Positions 16,907 to 26,201 of a stretch of 64,000 nucleotides of DNA are shown here, one piece after another. The notes under the pieces were generated by a model, which was given only the letters and a program-made list of their open reading frames with translations, was not told the origin of the DNA and searched no databases. The stretch comes from Chitinophagaceae bacterium (lineage in GTDB: Bacteria > Bacteroidota > Bacteroidia > Chitinophagales > Chitinophagaceae): contig JAFMJI010000001.1 in the NCBI GenBank assembly GCA_017853575.1, positions 186,001-250,000 on the forward strand, read 5' to 3'. The position numbers and the translations under genes were made by a program. Positions within the stretch are counted from its first letter, which is position 1, and every line of letters starts with the position of its first letter.

Positions 16907-17557
16907 TCAGGCGTTGTTGGTGTCTTGAATGATGTCTAGAAAATCAGCAGCAGCAACTTCCATTTTATTGGCAGTCTTATCAATTTGCGTATGCAAAAAA
17001 CTGAAACCAAGAAATGTAAGCAATCCAATAACCAGGCCTGTAATAGATGTTACAAGTTTTACATAAAGTCCACCTGCAATGGTATTGAGCACAAATTCTC
17101 CAGTTGTATTGATATCAAAAAATAATTGCATCAAACCTGCAAGGGTTCCTACAAATCCGAAAATTGGTGCAGCCCTGGATATCACACTGAGCACACTTAA
17201 ATTTCTTTCAAGGTTGTACATTTCAAGACGTGCTACACTTTCCATACTCCTCTCTATTGCGTCAATTGGCTTTCCCATGCGCTGAATCCCTTTGTCTATG
17301 ATGCGCGCAACAGGATTATCTGTATTCTTGGTTGTTGTTTTGGCAGCTGTGATATTTCCAGTTGCAATATGATCTCTGATAATCTTCATGAAATTATCAT
17401 CCAATTTGGCAGCTTTTTTAATGGCGATATATCGCTCAAAAAAGAAAAACAACGCAACCACAAATAAGAGCCCCAAAGGTATCATCAATGCGCCGCCGGA
17501 CTGTAACATGTCCCACAATTTCATCTGCTTTGACACTTGAAGAAAATAAACTGTCAT
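16907..17557 (-). CDS. exbB: MotA/TolQ/ExbB family proton channel
   Basis: This 216-residue inner-membrane protein has an N-terminal helix (ALMIPLGLLFVVALFFFFERYIA) and two C-terminal helices, with the family core APIFGFVGTLAGLMQLFFD and IAGGLYVKLVTSITGLVIGL. Five or more subunits form the channel around two ExbD/TolR subunits. An internal ATG at 17524 (MKLWDMLQSGG) is a credible alternative start. It is coupled to the exbD-like gene and lies 61 bases downstream of pepT on the same strand. Confidence 0.88.
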   Translation of the reverse strand: MTVYFLQVSKQMKLWDMLQSGGALMIPLGLLFVVALFFFFERYIAIKKAAKLDDNFMKIIRDHIATGNITAAKTTTKNTDNPVARIIDKGIQRMGKPIDAIERSMESVARLEMYNLERNLSVLSVISRAAPIFGFVGTLAGLMQLFFDINTTGEFVLNTIAGGLYVKLVTSITGLVIGLLTFLGFSFLHTQIDKTANKMEVAAADFLDIIQDTNNA

Positions 17558-17618
17558 ATGATCAATTTGATGAAAAGGAAAGTTCCAAAATCTTTTATTA
17601 AAAGCATCATAAAGTTAT

Positions 17619-18863
17619 TCACCTACCAGACGACTCCCATATCTGGATTAGCTCTAGCAGCACTTTCATAGACTTTTCCATGTCCTGAACACTTACATAT
17701 TCCTGAACAGAATGCAAAGACATCTCACCCGTGAAGATATTTGGACTAGGGAGTCCCATGAAAGAAAGTCTTGACCCGTCTGTTCCGCCTCGTACAGGAA
17801 GCATGATAGGTTCAATCGAGCATTTTTTCATTGCTTGTGCTGCAAATTCAATGACATGTGGATGTTTATCCAATATCTCTTTCATATTTCGGTATTGCTC
17901 AGTACGTTTGATACTATATTTAGCGTTGGGGTAACCACTAACAATTTTTTTTGCAGTTTGATCTATCAAGTTTGTATATACATCAAGTAATGACGTATCA
18001 AAATCTCTCAGGATGAATTTAATATTCGCCTTTTCAGCAGTACCTCTTATATCAGTCGGATGTATAAAACCTTCTCTAGCCTCTGTAACTTCCGGAGCAA
18101 ATTCATTCTTTGGTAATTGATCTAGAATATTGGATGCGAGTTTAATTGCATTTACCAGCTTTCCTTTCGCTGAACCAGGATGTGCAATCACACCAAATAT
18201 TTCCAACTCTATGCCATCTGCGGAAAAATTTTCTGATTCTAGCGATCCCAGCTCTCCCCCATCCAAAGTATAACAGTAGTCTGCCCCTAATTTCTGAACA
18301 TCTAAATGTTCAACACCCTTTCCAATTTCTTCATCAGGTGTAAATAAAAGTTTTATTTCTCCATGAATCATTTCAGGATGGTTCTTCAAGTATTGAGCAA
18401 GCTCCATGATAATAGCAACGCCTGCTTTGTCATCAGCACCAAGCAATGTATTACCACTGGCTGTTATAATATCATCTCCTATTTTCTTTTTTAAATAAGG
18501 ATGATTGTTTACCGAAATAATTTGTGTCGGATCATCTGGCAAGATGATATCTGATCCATCATAATTTCTGTGTAAAATAGGATGCACATCCTTTCCGCTA
18601 CAATCAGGGGCAGTATCAACATGAGCGCAAAAACAAACGACCGGAATTTTTTTGGATGAATTGGATGGAAGGGTTGCAATAACATATCCCCATTCATCCA
18701 TTTTCACATCATCCCACCCCATCTCTCTTAATTCATCAAGCAATAACTGAAGTAATATTTTTTGTTTTTCTGTTGATGGATAGGTTTGACTATCGGGATC
18801 ACTCTGGGTATCTATTTTCACATACCTCATGAATCTATCTGCAATCAATGAAATTTCAGACAT
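17619..18863 (-). CDS. pepT: Peptidase T (tripeptide aminopeptidase)
   Basis: PepT is a cytoplasmic M20-family zinc peptidase that removes N-terminal residues from tripeptides. The 414-residue protein shows the metal-site segments CFCAHVDTAPDCSG, LGADDKAGVAI, TPDEEIGKGVEH, YTLDGGELG and RGGTDGSRLSFMGLP, all diagnostic for PepT. It starts four bases after the end of fmt on the same strand, and NamZ lies before fmt, so the three genes likely share a transcript. Confidence 0.95.
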   Translation of the reverse strand: MSEISLIADRFMRYVKIDTQSDPDSQTYPSTEKQKILLQLLLDELREMGWDDVKMDEWGYVIATLPSNSSKKIPVVCFCAHVDTAPDCSGKDVHPILHRNYDGSDIILPDDPTQIISVNNHPYLKKKIGDDIITASGNTLLGADDKAGVAIIMELAQYLKNHPEMIHGEIKLLFTPDEEIGKGVEHLDVQKLGADYCYTLDGGELGSLESENFSADGIELEIFGVIAHPGSAKGKLVNAIKLASNILDQLPKNEFAPEVTEAREGFIHPTDIRGTAEKANIKFILRDFDTSLLDVYTNLIDQTAKKIVSGYPNAKYSIKRTEQYRNMKEILDKHPHVIEFAAQAMKKCSIEPIMLPVRGGTDGSRLSFMGLPSPNIFTGEMSLHSVQEYVSVQDMEKSMKVLLELIQIWESSGR

Positions 18864-18867
18864 GTTA

Positions 18868-19806
18868 TTAATTAAATCGATACCCTTTTAGAAATGATGA
18901 AATGTCCATTCTTTTTTTACCCTCCAATTGTAACTCGCGTATAAAAACCCATCCGTCAGGTGTTGAGAATCTTAGAAATGTCTTACCATCTGTTTCATAC
19001 AAACCAACACTTTTATTATGTTGCTCAGTGGTATAAGAAGCTTCAAATACTTTCAGCATTTTCCCATTAAGAAAGGTAAAAGCTCCTGGATATGGTGATA
19101 GCCCCCTCACCAAATCATTGATCTGCTTGGATTGCTTGCTCCAATCAATTTCACACGTTGAAGTTTGAATTTTTGGAGCATGTTTTATTGCTGCTGCATC
19201 TAAGTCATTTTTTTGAGGAACAGGTTTAATTGATTCATTGCAATAAGATTGCAGGGTTTTATAAACAAGGACAGCCCCTGCTTGCATCATTCTATCATGC
19301 AAGGATCCTGCATTTTCATTTTCACCAATAGAAATTTTTTCTGTCATAAGAATATCACCTGTATCAATGGCATGCTGCAACTTGAAGGTTGTTATACCGG
19401 TTTCTTTTTCTCCGTTAATGATGGCCCAATTGATGGGAGCAGCTCCACGGTATTGTGGTAATAATGATGCGTGTAAATTGATGGTTCCCTTTGGAGGCAT
19501 ATTCCATACTGCTTCCGGAAGCATTCTAAATGCAACCACCACCTGAATGTCTGCTTGAAGTGATTTCAATTCCTCTAAAAATGCTGAATCTTTCAATTTA
19601 ACAGGTTGTAATACATGCAGCCCGTTTTCAACAGCATATTTTTTTACCGCACTTTGGGTCAGCTGCATTCCTCTTCCTGCAGGCTTATCCGGTGCGGTGA
19701 CTACACCAACGATGTTACATCCTTCACTGACCATTTTTTCTAATATAGCAACGGCAAAAACTGGCGTTCCTAGAAAAACAATTCTACAATCCTTCAAATC
19801 GGGCAT
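18868..19806 (-). CDS. fmt: Methionyl-tRNA formyltransferase
   Basis: Fmt formylates initiator methionyl-tRNA with 10-formyl-THF. The protein of about 312 residues has the N-terminal RIVFLGTPVFAVAILEKM and the catalytic HASLLPQYRGAAPINWAI segment, followed by the C-terminal OB-like domain (VRGLSPYPGAFTFLNGK). I use the ATG at 19806 (MPDLKDCRI); one two codons earlier at 19812 is possible. It sits 2-8 bases after the NamZ-like gene and 4 bases before pepT. Confidence 0.95.
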   Translation of the reverse strand: MPDLKDCRIVFLGTPVFAVAILEKMVSEGCNIVGVVTAPDKPAGRGMQLTQSAVKKYAVENGLHVLQPVKLKDSAFLEELKSLQADIQVVVAFRMLPEAVWNMPPKGTINLHASLLPQYRGAAPINWAIINGEKETGITTFKLQHAIDTGDILMTEKISIGENENAGSLHDRMMQAGAVLVYKTLQSYCNESIKPVPQKNDLDAAAIKHAPKIQTSTCEIDWSKQSKQINDLVRGLSPYPGAFTFLNGKMLKVFEASYTTEQHNKSVGLYETDGKTFLRFSTPDGWVFIRELQLEGKKRMDISSFLKGYRFN

Positions 19807-19814
19807 GTGCAAAA

Positions 19815-21047
19815 TTACTTATATAGCAGATACTTCTTACGAATCGCTTTAAAAGCTTTTAAACCGGGTTCCCATGATTTTCTGATTTCTTCGGCACTCA
19901 TTCCCTTTTGTATTTGTTTCATCAGCACACTGTTTCCTGCAAGTTTGTTGAAAAATGCTCCATTTTCATTTCCAGATTTTGGAAGGATGAAAAATTTCTC
20001 TTTTTCTGGGAATAATCGAAATGCCTCCAATAAATATTCAAGATGTAGAGTTCCATTGATTGTTTTTCTAGCAGTATTTGCATCACTGCTCAAATTCCAA
20101 CCATAACAAATCTGATCTTTCAATTTTGGATTGGTGGCTCCAGGCATATTTACAGGTGTAAACTTGAATAAATCCTTAGGCAAAGATGGGTGTCCGAATA
20201 CCTGAAAAGGTGTAGTTGTTCCCCTCCCCTCACTCAATACAGTTCCTTCAAAAAAGCATATAGAAGGATACCAGTAAACCGAAGTCATGTCTGGCAAATT
20301 GGGAGAAGGCTTCACAGGCAATGAATAAACATCATTGCGGATATAATTTTTACAGGGTATCACTTTCAAAGCTTGCTGTCCGGAGTTTTTCATTTCATTA
20401 TAACCTTTCATAGCTAGATTTTCTAGCCAACCCTCACCTACCAACATTTTTGCATACTCTCCTATTGTCATGCCATATACAACCGGAACAGGTTGCATGC
20501 CGACAAATGATTTAAAAGCAGTATCCAACACTGGACCATCAATATAATTTCCATTGGGATTTGGGCGATCGAGAATCATAATTGGTTTATGATTAACAAA
20601 AGCTGCTTCCATCAATTCTTGCAATGATGAAATGAAAGTATAAAAACGAACTCCTACATCTTGTATATCAAAGATTACAACATCAATCTCTTCCAAATCC
20701 TCCCGAGAAGGCTTGTGTTTAGCACCATAAAGTGATATTACCGGAATACCGGTTTTGGCGTCGGTATAATTACCAACTTTCTCACCAGCATCTGCCACAC
20801 CTCTAAAGCCATGTTCTGGACCGAATATTTTCTTCACGGTTACTTGCTTGCTCAATAATACATCCACCAAATGTTGATCTCCAATCATGGATGTTTGGTT
20901 GGCAAAAACTGCAACTCTTTTCCCTTTTATTTCATTGATATACGCACTGGTATTCGATGCGCCTGGACTCACTTTTACTTGGGCAGAGACATTATTGAAA
21001 AAAGGGCAGATGATAAAAAAAGCCAGTAAAAAAAATAATTTCTTCAT
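19815..21047 (-). CDS. namZ: DUF1343 / NamZ-type exo-beta-N-acetylmuramidase
   Basis: This 410-residue exported protein begins with a signal peptide (MKKLFFLLAFFIICPFFNNVSAQ). The rest is a DUF1343 domain: KRVAVFANQTSMIGDQHLVD, FGPEHGFRGVADAGEKV, VVIFDIQDVGVRFYT and MILDRPNPNG. Members of this family, named after NamZ, release N-acetylmuramic acid from the non-reducing end of peptidoglycan fragments. It is the first gene of the unit with fmt and pepT, so a wall-recycling enzyme is linked here to unrelated housekeeping functions. Confidence 0.88.
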   Translation of the reverse strand: MKKLFFLLAFFIICPFFNNVSAQVKVSPGASNTSAYINEIKGKRVAVFANQTSMIGDQHLVDVLLSKQVTVKKIFGPEHGFRGVADAGEKVGNYTDAKTGIPVISLYGAKHKPSREDLEEIDVVIFDIQDVGVRFYTFISSLQELMEAAFVNHKPIMILDRPNPNGNYIDGPVLDTAFKSFVGMQPVPVVYGMTIGEYAKMLVGEGWLENLAMKGYNEMKNSGQQALKVIPCKNYIRNDVYSLPVKPSPNLPDMTSVYWYPSICFFEGTVLSEGRGTTTPFQVFGHPSLPKDLFKFTPVNMPGATNPKLKDQICYGWNLSSDANTARKTINGTLHLEYLLEAFRLFPEKEKFFILPKSGNENGAFFNKLAGNSVLMKQIQKGMSAEEIRKSWEPGLKAFKAIRKKYLLYK

Positions 21048-21123
21048 TTAACTAAATTCTTGTCATAAAAGTAAAAGATTAAAGTTAGTTTCGGTGCTAA
21101 TTTTAAATTAAACTCACTTAATC

Positions 21124-21552
21124 ATGCAAGCAAAGAAAGGAGATGTAGTAAGAGTACATTATACAGGAAAATTGACAGACGGTTCACAATTTGATAGTTC
21201 TGCTGGAAGGGCTCCCCTCGAATTCACATTGGGAGCGGGACAAATGATTGCCGGATTTGATGCAGGCGTTTTAGGAATGACCATCGGTGAAAAGAAAACG
21301 ATTAATATTGATCCTGCAAACGGATATGGACATAAAAATCCTGAGGCCATCATAGATTTTCCAAAATCAAATATTCCTGAGGGAATGACAATTGAAATTG
21401 GAATGAAATTAAATCTTCAAAATGAATATGGTCAGCCGGTTCCTGTTGAAGTAATTGAAATCAAGGATGATGCCATCATTATGGATGCCAATCATTTTTT
21501 GGCTGGGAAAGACTTGGTTTTTGATGTAGAACTCGTGGAAATCGTTTCTTAA
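21124..21552 (+). CDS. FKBP-type peptidyl-prolyl isomerase, SlyD-like
   Basis: This 142-residue isomerase begins MQAKKGDVVRVHYTGKLTDGSQFDSS, the FKBP core, and continues with an IF-domain insert (about 70-120) as in SlyD: PANGYGHKNPEAIIDFPKS. It ends with the second half of the FKBP fold (LAGKDLVFDVELVEI). The metal-binding histidine-rich tail of E. coli SlyD is absent. There is no signal peptide, so it acts in the cytoplasm as a folding helper. Its stop is one base from that of the convergent RlmK-like gene. Confidence 0.9.
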   Translation: MQAKKGDVVRVHYTGKLTDGSQFDSSAGRAPLEFTLGAGQMIAGFDAGVLGMTIGEKKTINIDPANGYGHKNPEAIIDFPKSNIPEGMTIEIGMKLNLQNEYGQPVPVEVIEIKDDAIIMDANHFLAGKDLVFDVELVEIVS

Positions 21553-21553
21553 A

Positions 21554-22495
21554 TCATTTAGATATACTAAAACACCACCTCAACAATTTTCCTTTATAAT
21601 CAAAAGGCTCTGTTGAGGTGGTGATTTCTTTCACAGCCCCTTCTATTTCATCAGCATATATTTCAAATTTTCTTGCATTGGTGCTGAAAATCAGTTGACC
21701 TTCCTTCTTCAGTTTTTTCAAACATAGGTTGATCAGTTCAACATGCATCGATTGAACATCGAAAATATCCTTCATGGATTTGCTGTTGCTGAAAGTTGGA
21801 GGATCAAGCACTATAATATCATAATAATTGTTTGGCAACTTTGGTAGTTCCTGTAAAACATCACCGCGGATATAAGTATAGGTAGATGATGTAAATCCGT
21901 TTAACTCCATATTTTTTTTAGCCCACTCGATATAGGTGTTTGAAAGATCAATCGAAACAACTTCGCTTGCCAAGCCATCGGCTGCATAAACCGAAAATGA
22001 ACCGGTGTAACAAAAGAGGTTGAGTACTTTTTTATCTTTAGATTGATCTCTTACCATTGAACGGGTGATCCGATGATCCAGAAACAATCCTGTATCCAAA
22101 TAGTCATCAAGATTGACCAAGAAATTCAAACCTCCTTCATGCACAGTAATGAACGCTTGGTTGGTAGAAGTTTTTTGATATTGATCTCTTCGGTTTTCTT
22201 TTATTCGTCTTTCTTTTAAATGAATTTGTTTATCTGTTTTTGACAAGACAGATTTTACAACTTCCATACTTCCATCCATCCATGCGCTATATTCTTCAAG
22301 CGTCAAACGATGTTGACTTCTATATTCAGTAACCAACACTTCGTCTTCATAAAGATCAATAATAAGGGGAAATTCAGGTAAATCGCGGTCATACAGCCGA
22401 TAACAGGTAATATGATTTCGCGACGCTTCTTTCGCGCGTATTTTAAAAACCTTCCGAAGTCGGTTTTCAAACATCATCAATTTTGCATCCAGCAT
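21554..22495 (-). CDS. rlmK: RlmK-like 23S rRNA methyltransferase (stand-alone)
   Basis: This 313-residue protein corresponds to the C-terminal (RlmK) half of the E. coli RlmKL fusion, which makes m7G2069 in 23S rRNA. Shared segments are RNHITCYRLYDRDLPEFPLIID near the start, GLFLDHRITRSMV, the SAM motif LNLFCYTGSFSVYAA and VLDPPTFSNSK. The RlmL half is not encoded here. Starts at residue 1 or at the internal MMFENRL are possible. It is divergent from the rhodanese-thioredoxin gene with 54 bases between them. Confidence 0.82.
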   Translation of the reverse strand: MLDAKLMMFENRLRKVFKIRAKEASRNHITCYRLYDRDLPEFPLIIDLYEDEVLVTEYRSQHRLTLEEYSAWMDGSMEVVKSVLSKTDKQIHLKERRIKENRRDQYQKTSTNQAFITVHEGGLNFLVNLDDYLDTGLFLDHRITRSMVRDQSKDKKVLNLFCYTGSFSVYAADGLASEVVSIDLSNTYIEWAKKNMELNGFTSSTYTYIRGDVLQELPKLPNNYYDIIVLDPPTFSNSKSMKDIFDVQSMHVELINLCLKKLKKEGQLIFSTNARKFEIYADEIEGAVKEITTSTEPFDYKGKLLRWCFSISK

Positions 22496-22526
22496 GTAAG
22501 CAAGATAATGAATGAAAAGCTTATCA

Positions 22527-22534
22527 TAACTTTG
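22527..22534 (+). promoter_or_regulatory. -7 promoter element for the rhodanese-thioredoxin gene
   Basis: TAACTTTG matches TAnnTTTG and lies 15 bases before the ATG at 22550. No -33 element is seen at 19-21 bases. Confidence 0.42.
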
Positions 22535-22549
22535 TAAAAATGAATTGTC

Positions 22550-23233
22550 ATGAAGAACTTACTATACATACTATTGATTACACTTTATTCTTGTTCTGCC
22601 AATGGTCAACAATCATTAAAACCAAGTGAATTCAATGCTGCAATCCAAAAGGAAGGAGTTCAGGTATTAGATGTGAGAACTGCAGATGAATATAAAAGTG
22701 GCCATATTAAAAATGCATTGCAGGCCAATTGGATCAACAGGGCTGAGTTTAATGACAGGACATCGTCACTTGATAAATCAAAAACCGTTTATATATACTG
22801 TTTAAGTGGCGGTAGAAGCGGCGCTGCAGCAGAGGTATTGAGAACACAAGGATTTACAGTAATCAACCTTGAAGGTGGAATCAATGCATGGAAAGCAAAT
22901 GGAATTGCAGTGGAAGGGGTAGATCCAAATGCGAAACAAACTTCACTTGAGTCCTATACAGGACAGGTTAACAGCAATTCACTTACACTGGTAGATTTTG
23001 GTGCTGAATGGTGTCCTCCTTGTAGAAAAATGGAGCCTGTCCTTCAATCATTTGTAAAGGACAACAAGAACAAACTTTCGCTATTGAAAATGGATGGGGG
23101 TATTGAAACTGAACTGATGAAATCACTCCAAGTAGAAGCCCTGCCAACTTTTATTCTTTACAAAGACGGTAAAGAGATCAAAAGAAAACAGGGCCTCGTT
23201 AGTCGTGAAGAATTCAACGACTGGATTAAATAA
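22550..23233 (+). CDS. Exported rhodanese-thioredoxin fusion protein
   Basis: This 227-residue protein joins two redox or sulfur domains. After an export signal (about 1-19; a cysteine in LYSCSANGQQ makes a lipoprotein possible) a rhodanese domain spans about 25-122 with the active-site loop CLSGGRSGAA. A thioredoxin domain follows at about 130-227 with WCPPC and the cis-proline segment EALPTFILYKDG. Both active sites are intact. It probably acts in the periplasm on sulfane sulfur or protein disulfides. Its stop is one base from that of the M1 peptidase gene. Confidence 0.88.
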   Translation: MKNLLYILLITLYSCSANGQQSLKPSEFNAAIQKEGVQVLDVRTADEYKSGHIKNALQANWINRAEFNDRTSSLDKSKTVYIYCLSGGRSGAAAEVLRTQGFTVINLEGGINAWKANGIAVEGVDPNAKQTSLESYTGQVNSNSLTLVDFGAEWCPPCRKMEPVLQSFVKDNKNKLSLLKMDGGIETELMKSLQVEALPTFILYKDGKEIKRKQGLVSREEFNDWIK

Positions 23234-23234
23234 C

Positions 23235-25568
23235 TTATTTCTTAGCTTTCTGCATTGCATTCTGAGAAGGGCCACCACCGCGAGGGGCACCAGGTCCACT
23301 CATACCTGCATTAGCCTTGAAGAGTTGGAATTTACTTGGCATCTCTTTGACAGGCCACTTTCCATTTGATTCATCAATATCAGCAGTCTCTTTCATAGGA
23401 TCCAACTGAATTGATTTCACTTCTTTGTTCTTGATGAAAACTTTTGAGACCTTGTTTTCATTCAAGCGCCAGATAGTTACTGGCACTCGGTCAACTTCTT
23501 TGGTGCCATCTGTAAATGTCCACTCCACTATGATCGGCATCAACATACCGCCTTTGTTGCTAAAAGTGAGTTCATACAAATTTTTATCCTGCCACTTTAC
23601 ATAATTTTCTTTGTCTTTGCTGGCATCAGTTCTCTGTTGTGCCATCTCCTGATACATTTTAGCATCTGCATTTCTATTATAGTAATAGAAATCCCTCAAT
23701 GTAGTATCACGGTCGGTGTAGAAACTGATTTTCTTTTCATCACGATTTCTGATTTTGCTGATGCTTTCAAATTCAGCAGATTTAAAACTTCCTGCATTTT
23801 TTTCAGCATCTAACTTAAACCACTTTACACTATCCAATGAAATATCAACTGGATCGGTTCCGTAGTACCAGCCTCTCCAAAACCAATCCAGATCAATGGC
23901 ACTTGCATCTTCCATTGTCCTGAACAAATCGTACGGAGTTGGATGTTTGAATGCCCATCTTCTTGCATATTCTTTAAAAGCATAGTCGAACAATTCCCTT
24001 CCCATAATGGTTTCACGCAAAATATTTAAGCCAGTTGCTGCCTTGGCATATGCATTGGATCCAACATTGGCAACATTGTCACCCTTGGTCATGATGGGTT
24101 CCAGAAGATCTTTAGGAAGACGCATATAATCTGTGATCATGTGTGCAGGACCTCGTCTTGATGGATAGTTGTTGTCAAATTCCTGCTCTGTAAGAAATTG
24201 AACAAAAGTATTCAACCCTTCGTCCATCCACCAATACTGGCGTTCATCCGAGTTGATGATCATAGGGAAAAAATTATGTCCAACCTCGTGGATGATCACT
24301 CCGATTGCTCCATACTTGGTTGCTTCACTGTAACTACCATCTTTTTCTGCTCTACCATAGTTCATTGCAAGCATTGGATATTCCATACCAATAGAAGCTT
24401 CAACAGAAATAGCTACCGGATAAGGATATGGAGTTGTGAACTTAGAATAAGTGTTGATGGTGTGATAGACCGCTTTTGTAGAATATTTTCGGTAGATAGG
24501 ATATGCCTCCTTTCCATAATAACTCATACACATCACTTTCTTTCCTTCAACATCAGTACTCATTGCATCCCAAACCAATCTGCGTGATGTATTGAATGCA
24601 AAATCTCTTACGTTGATTGCTTCATAGGTCCAAGTCTTCTTTTTGGTTGATTTATCCTTTGCATTTTCAATAGCCTCATCTAATGTAACAATCTCAATCG
24701 GTTCTTTTGAAAGCTGTGCTTTTTGCCAACGATCCAATTGAGCTGAGGTAAGCACCGCAGGATAATTTTTACACTCGCCAGTTGCAGCTACAACATGGTC
24801 TTCGGGAACGGTAATATTTACTTTAAAGTTTCCAAATGTTAATGCAAATTCTGCTCCACCTGTAAACTGCAAATGTTGCCATCCCTGAAAATCACTGTAC
24901 ACGGCCATTCTTGGATACCATTGTGTGATAGAATATAAATTGTTGTCATCCTCAGCAAAATATTCATAGCCACCTCTTCCATAACGGGTGAGTTTATCAG
25001 GGATCTTATAATTCCAGCTGGCTTTGAAAATAAATTTTTGTCCGGGTTTTAAAGGAATGGGGAGTTCAACCCTCATCATGGTTTGATTCACTGTATACTT
25101 CAATGTGTTTCCTGCTGCATCTGTAAGTGAAGTGATATTCACTCCATAACCTTTTAGATGTTCTGCCGGATCCATTTGTCTAAGTTGCAAATCTGTCATT
25201 CCGGCACCCATGGTTGATGTCTTATCACGGTTGTTATTGCTATTTGGATGATGGAAATTCTCATCTACCTGTATCCACAGATAAGTGAGCACATCAGGAG
25301 AGTTGTTAAAATACGTGACGGTTTCAGAACCGGTTAACAAATTCTCTGCTTCATTGATATCAACATTGATATCATAATCAGCACGCTGTTGCCAATACTT
25401 CGGACCAGGAGCACCACTCGCAGTACGATACTCATTTGGATCTTGCATCAGATAATCAAGCTGTTCAAATCGGTTTCCATGATTTGAACCAGCATTTCTC
25501 AACGGCTGCGCATGTACAGCTGCAACGCTCAATAAAAATGCTACTAACAATAATTGAAAATGCCTCAT
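23235..25568 (-). CDS. M1 family metallopeptidase (exported)
   Basis: This 777-residue zinc aminopeptidase-like enzyme starts at ATG 25568 with a signal peptide (MRHFQLLLVAFLLSVAAVHAQ). The catalytic motif is H427-E-V-G-H431 with the third ligand E450 (MDEGLN), the HExxH-x18-E spacing of the M1 family. Instead of the usual GAMEN there is GMEYPMLAMNYG, common in this Bacteroidota subgroup. The C-terminus (SGPGAPRGGGPSQ) is Gly/Pro-rich and not a T9SS domain, so the enzyme is probably periplasmic. A longer upstream frame overlaps the HupE gene and has no family similarity. It directly follows the HupE-like gene on the same strand (17-base gap). Confidence 0.9.
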   Translation of the reverse strand: MRHFQLLLVAFLLSVAAVHAQPLRNAGSNHGNRFEQLDYLMQDPNEYRTASGAPGPKYWQQRADYDINVDINEAENLLTGSETVTYFNNSPDVLTYLWIQVDENFHHPNSNNNRDKTSTMGAGMTDLQLRQMDPAEHLKGYGVNITSLTDAAGNTLKYTVNQTMMRVELPIPLKPGQKFIFKASWNYKIPDKLTRYGRGGYEYFAEDDNNLYSITQWYPRMAVYSDFQGWQHLQFTGGAEFALTFGNFKVNITVPEDHVVAATGECKNYPAVLTSAQLDRWQKAQLSKEPIEIVTLDEAIENAKDKSTKKKTWTYEAINVRDFAFNTSRRLVWDAMSTDVEGKKVMCMSYYGKEAYPIYRKYSTKAVYHTINTYSKFTTPYPYPVAISVEASIGMEYPMLAMNYGRAEKDGSYSEATKYGAIGVIIHEVGHNFFPMIINSDERQYWWMDEGLNTFVQFLTEQEFDNNYPSRRGPAHMITDYMRLPKDLLEPIMTKGDNVANVGSNAYAKAATGLNILRETIMGRELFDYAFKEYARRWAFKHPTPYDLFRTMEDASAIDLDWFWRGWYYGTDPVDISLDSVKWFKLDAEKNAGSFKSAEFESISKIRNRDEKKISFYTDRDTTLRDFYYYNRNADAKMYQEMAQQRTDASKDKENYVKWQDKNLYELTFSNKGGMLMPIIVEWTFTDGTKEVDRVPVTIWRLNENKVSKVFIKNKEVKSIQLDPMKETADIDESNGKWPVKEMPSKFQLFKANAGMSGPGAPRGGGPSQNAMQKAKK

Positions 25569-25585
25569 GATATGAGATTTAAAGT

Positions 25586-26170
25586 TTAAAAGGGATACCT
25601 TTCTATGGTAAGTTTTATTGCCAATCCTAGTAACAAAGATGAAAAACTCAGCATCCATTCTCTTGTGTTGAACAGCTTTGAAAATACTGCCATTACTCCC
25701 AAAATCAGCACCAACAATACTACGAAAATTTGACCAATTTCCAAACCCACATTGAATGCAAAAAGACTCCAAACCATGCTTTGGTCTTTTGAAATCATAA
25801 AACGTATTGTATTGGCATAACCCAACCCATGTATGAGTCCGAAGAAAAGTGCCAATGCATATTGAATTTTATTTGTTGTTTGATTAGATGTTTGCTTTCT
25901 GAAATTCATCAACGCAGAAAACACGATGGTACAGGGTATAGCAAATTCAACAAATCTATCCTCTACCCGAATGATATCCATTCCACCCAGAAACAATGTA
26001 ATTGCATGCCCGATGGTAAACGCGGTAACCAAAACAAAAATTTGTCTCCAATGCCTGAATTGATAAATCACTGAAAGTACAGCAATAAAATAGAGATGAT
26101 CGAGTGCATCCAAACTCATGATATGATGCCATCCGATCGTGAAATAATATTTAAAATCTGCAAGATTCAT
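25586..26170 (-). CDS. HupE/UreJ family membrane protein
   Basis: This 194-residue protein has about six hydrophobic helices and the family segments GWHHIMSLDALDHLYFI, FTIGHAITLFL, FGLIHGLGYA and NVGLEIGQ. Members with such histidines are thought to be metal permeases for nickel, cobalt or copper, though evidence is limited. I use the ATG at 26170 (MNLADFKYYF); the longer frame covers the divergent gene. It is upstream of the M1 peptidase gene and divergent from the DUF6702 gene, a neighbourhood typical in Bacteroidota. Confidence 0.82.
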   Translation of the reverse strand: MNLADFKYYFTIGWHHIMSLDALDHLYFIAVLSVIYQFRHWRQIFVLVTAFTIGHAITLFLGGMDIIRVEDRFVEFAIPCTIVFSALMNFRKQTSNQTTNKIQYALALFFGLIHGLGYANTIRFMISKDQSMVWSLFAFNVGLEIGQIFVVLLVLILGVMAVFSKLFNTREWMLSFSSLLLGLAIKLTIERYPF

Positions 26171-26201
26171 TATTGTAAAATAAATCAGACTTTTGTAAGG
26201 T

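Noticed and set aside
25569-25772. N-terminal extension of the M1 peptidase frame
   Set aside because: It overlaps the HupE gene on the same strand and has no similarity to the family; the signal peptide starts at 25568.
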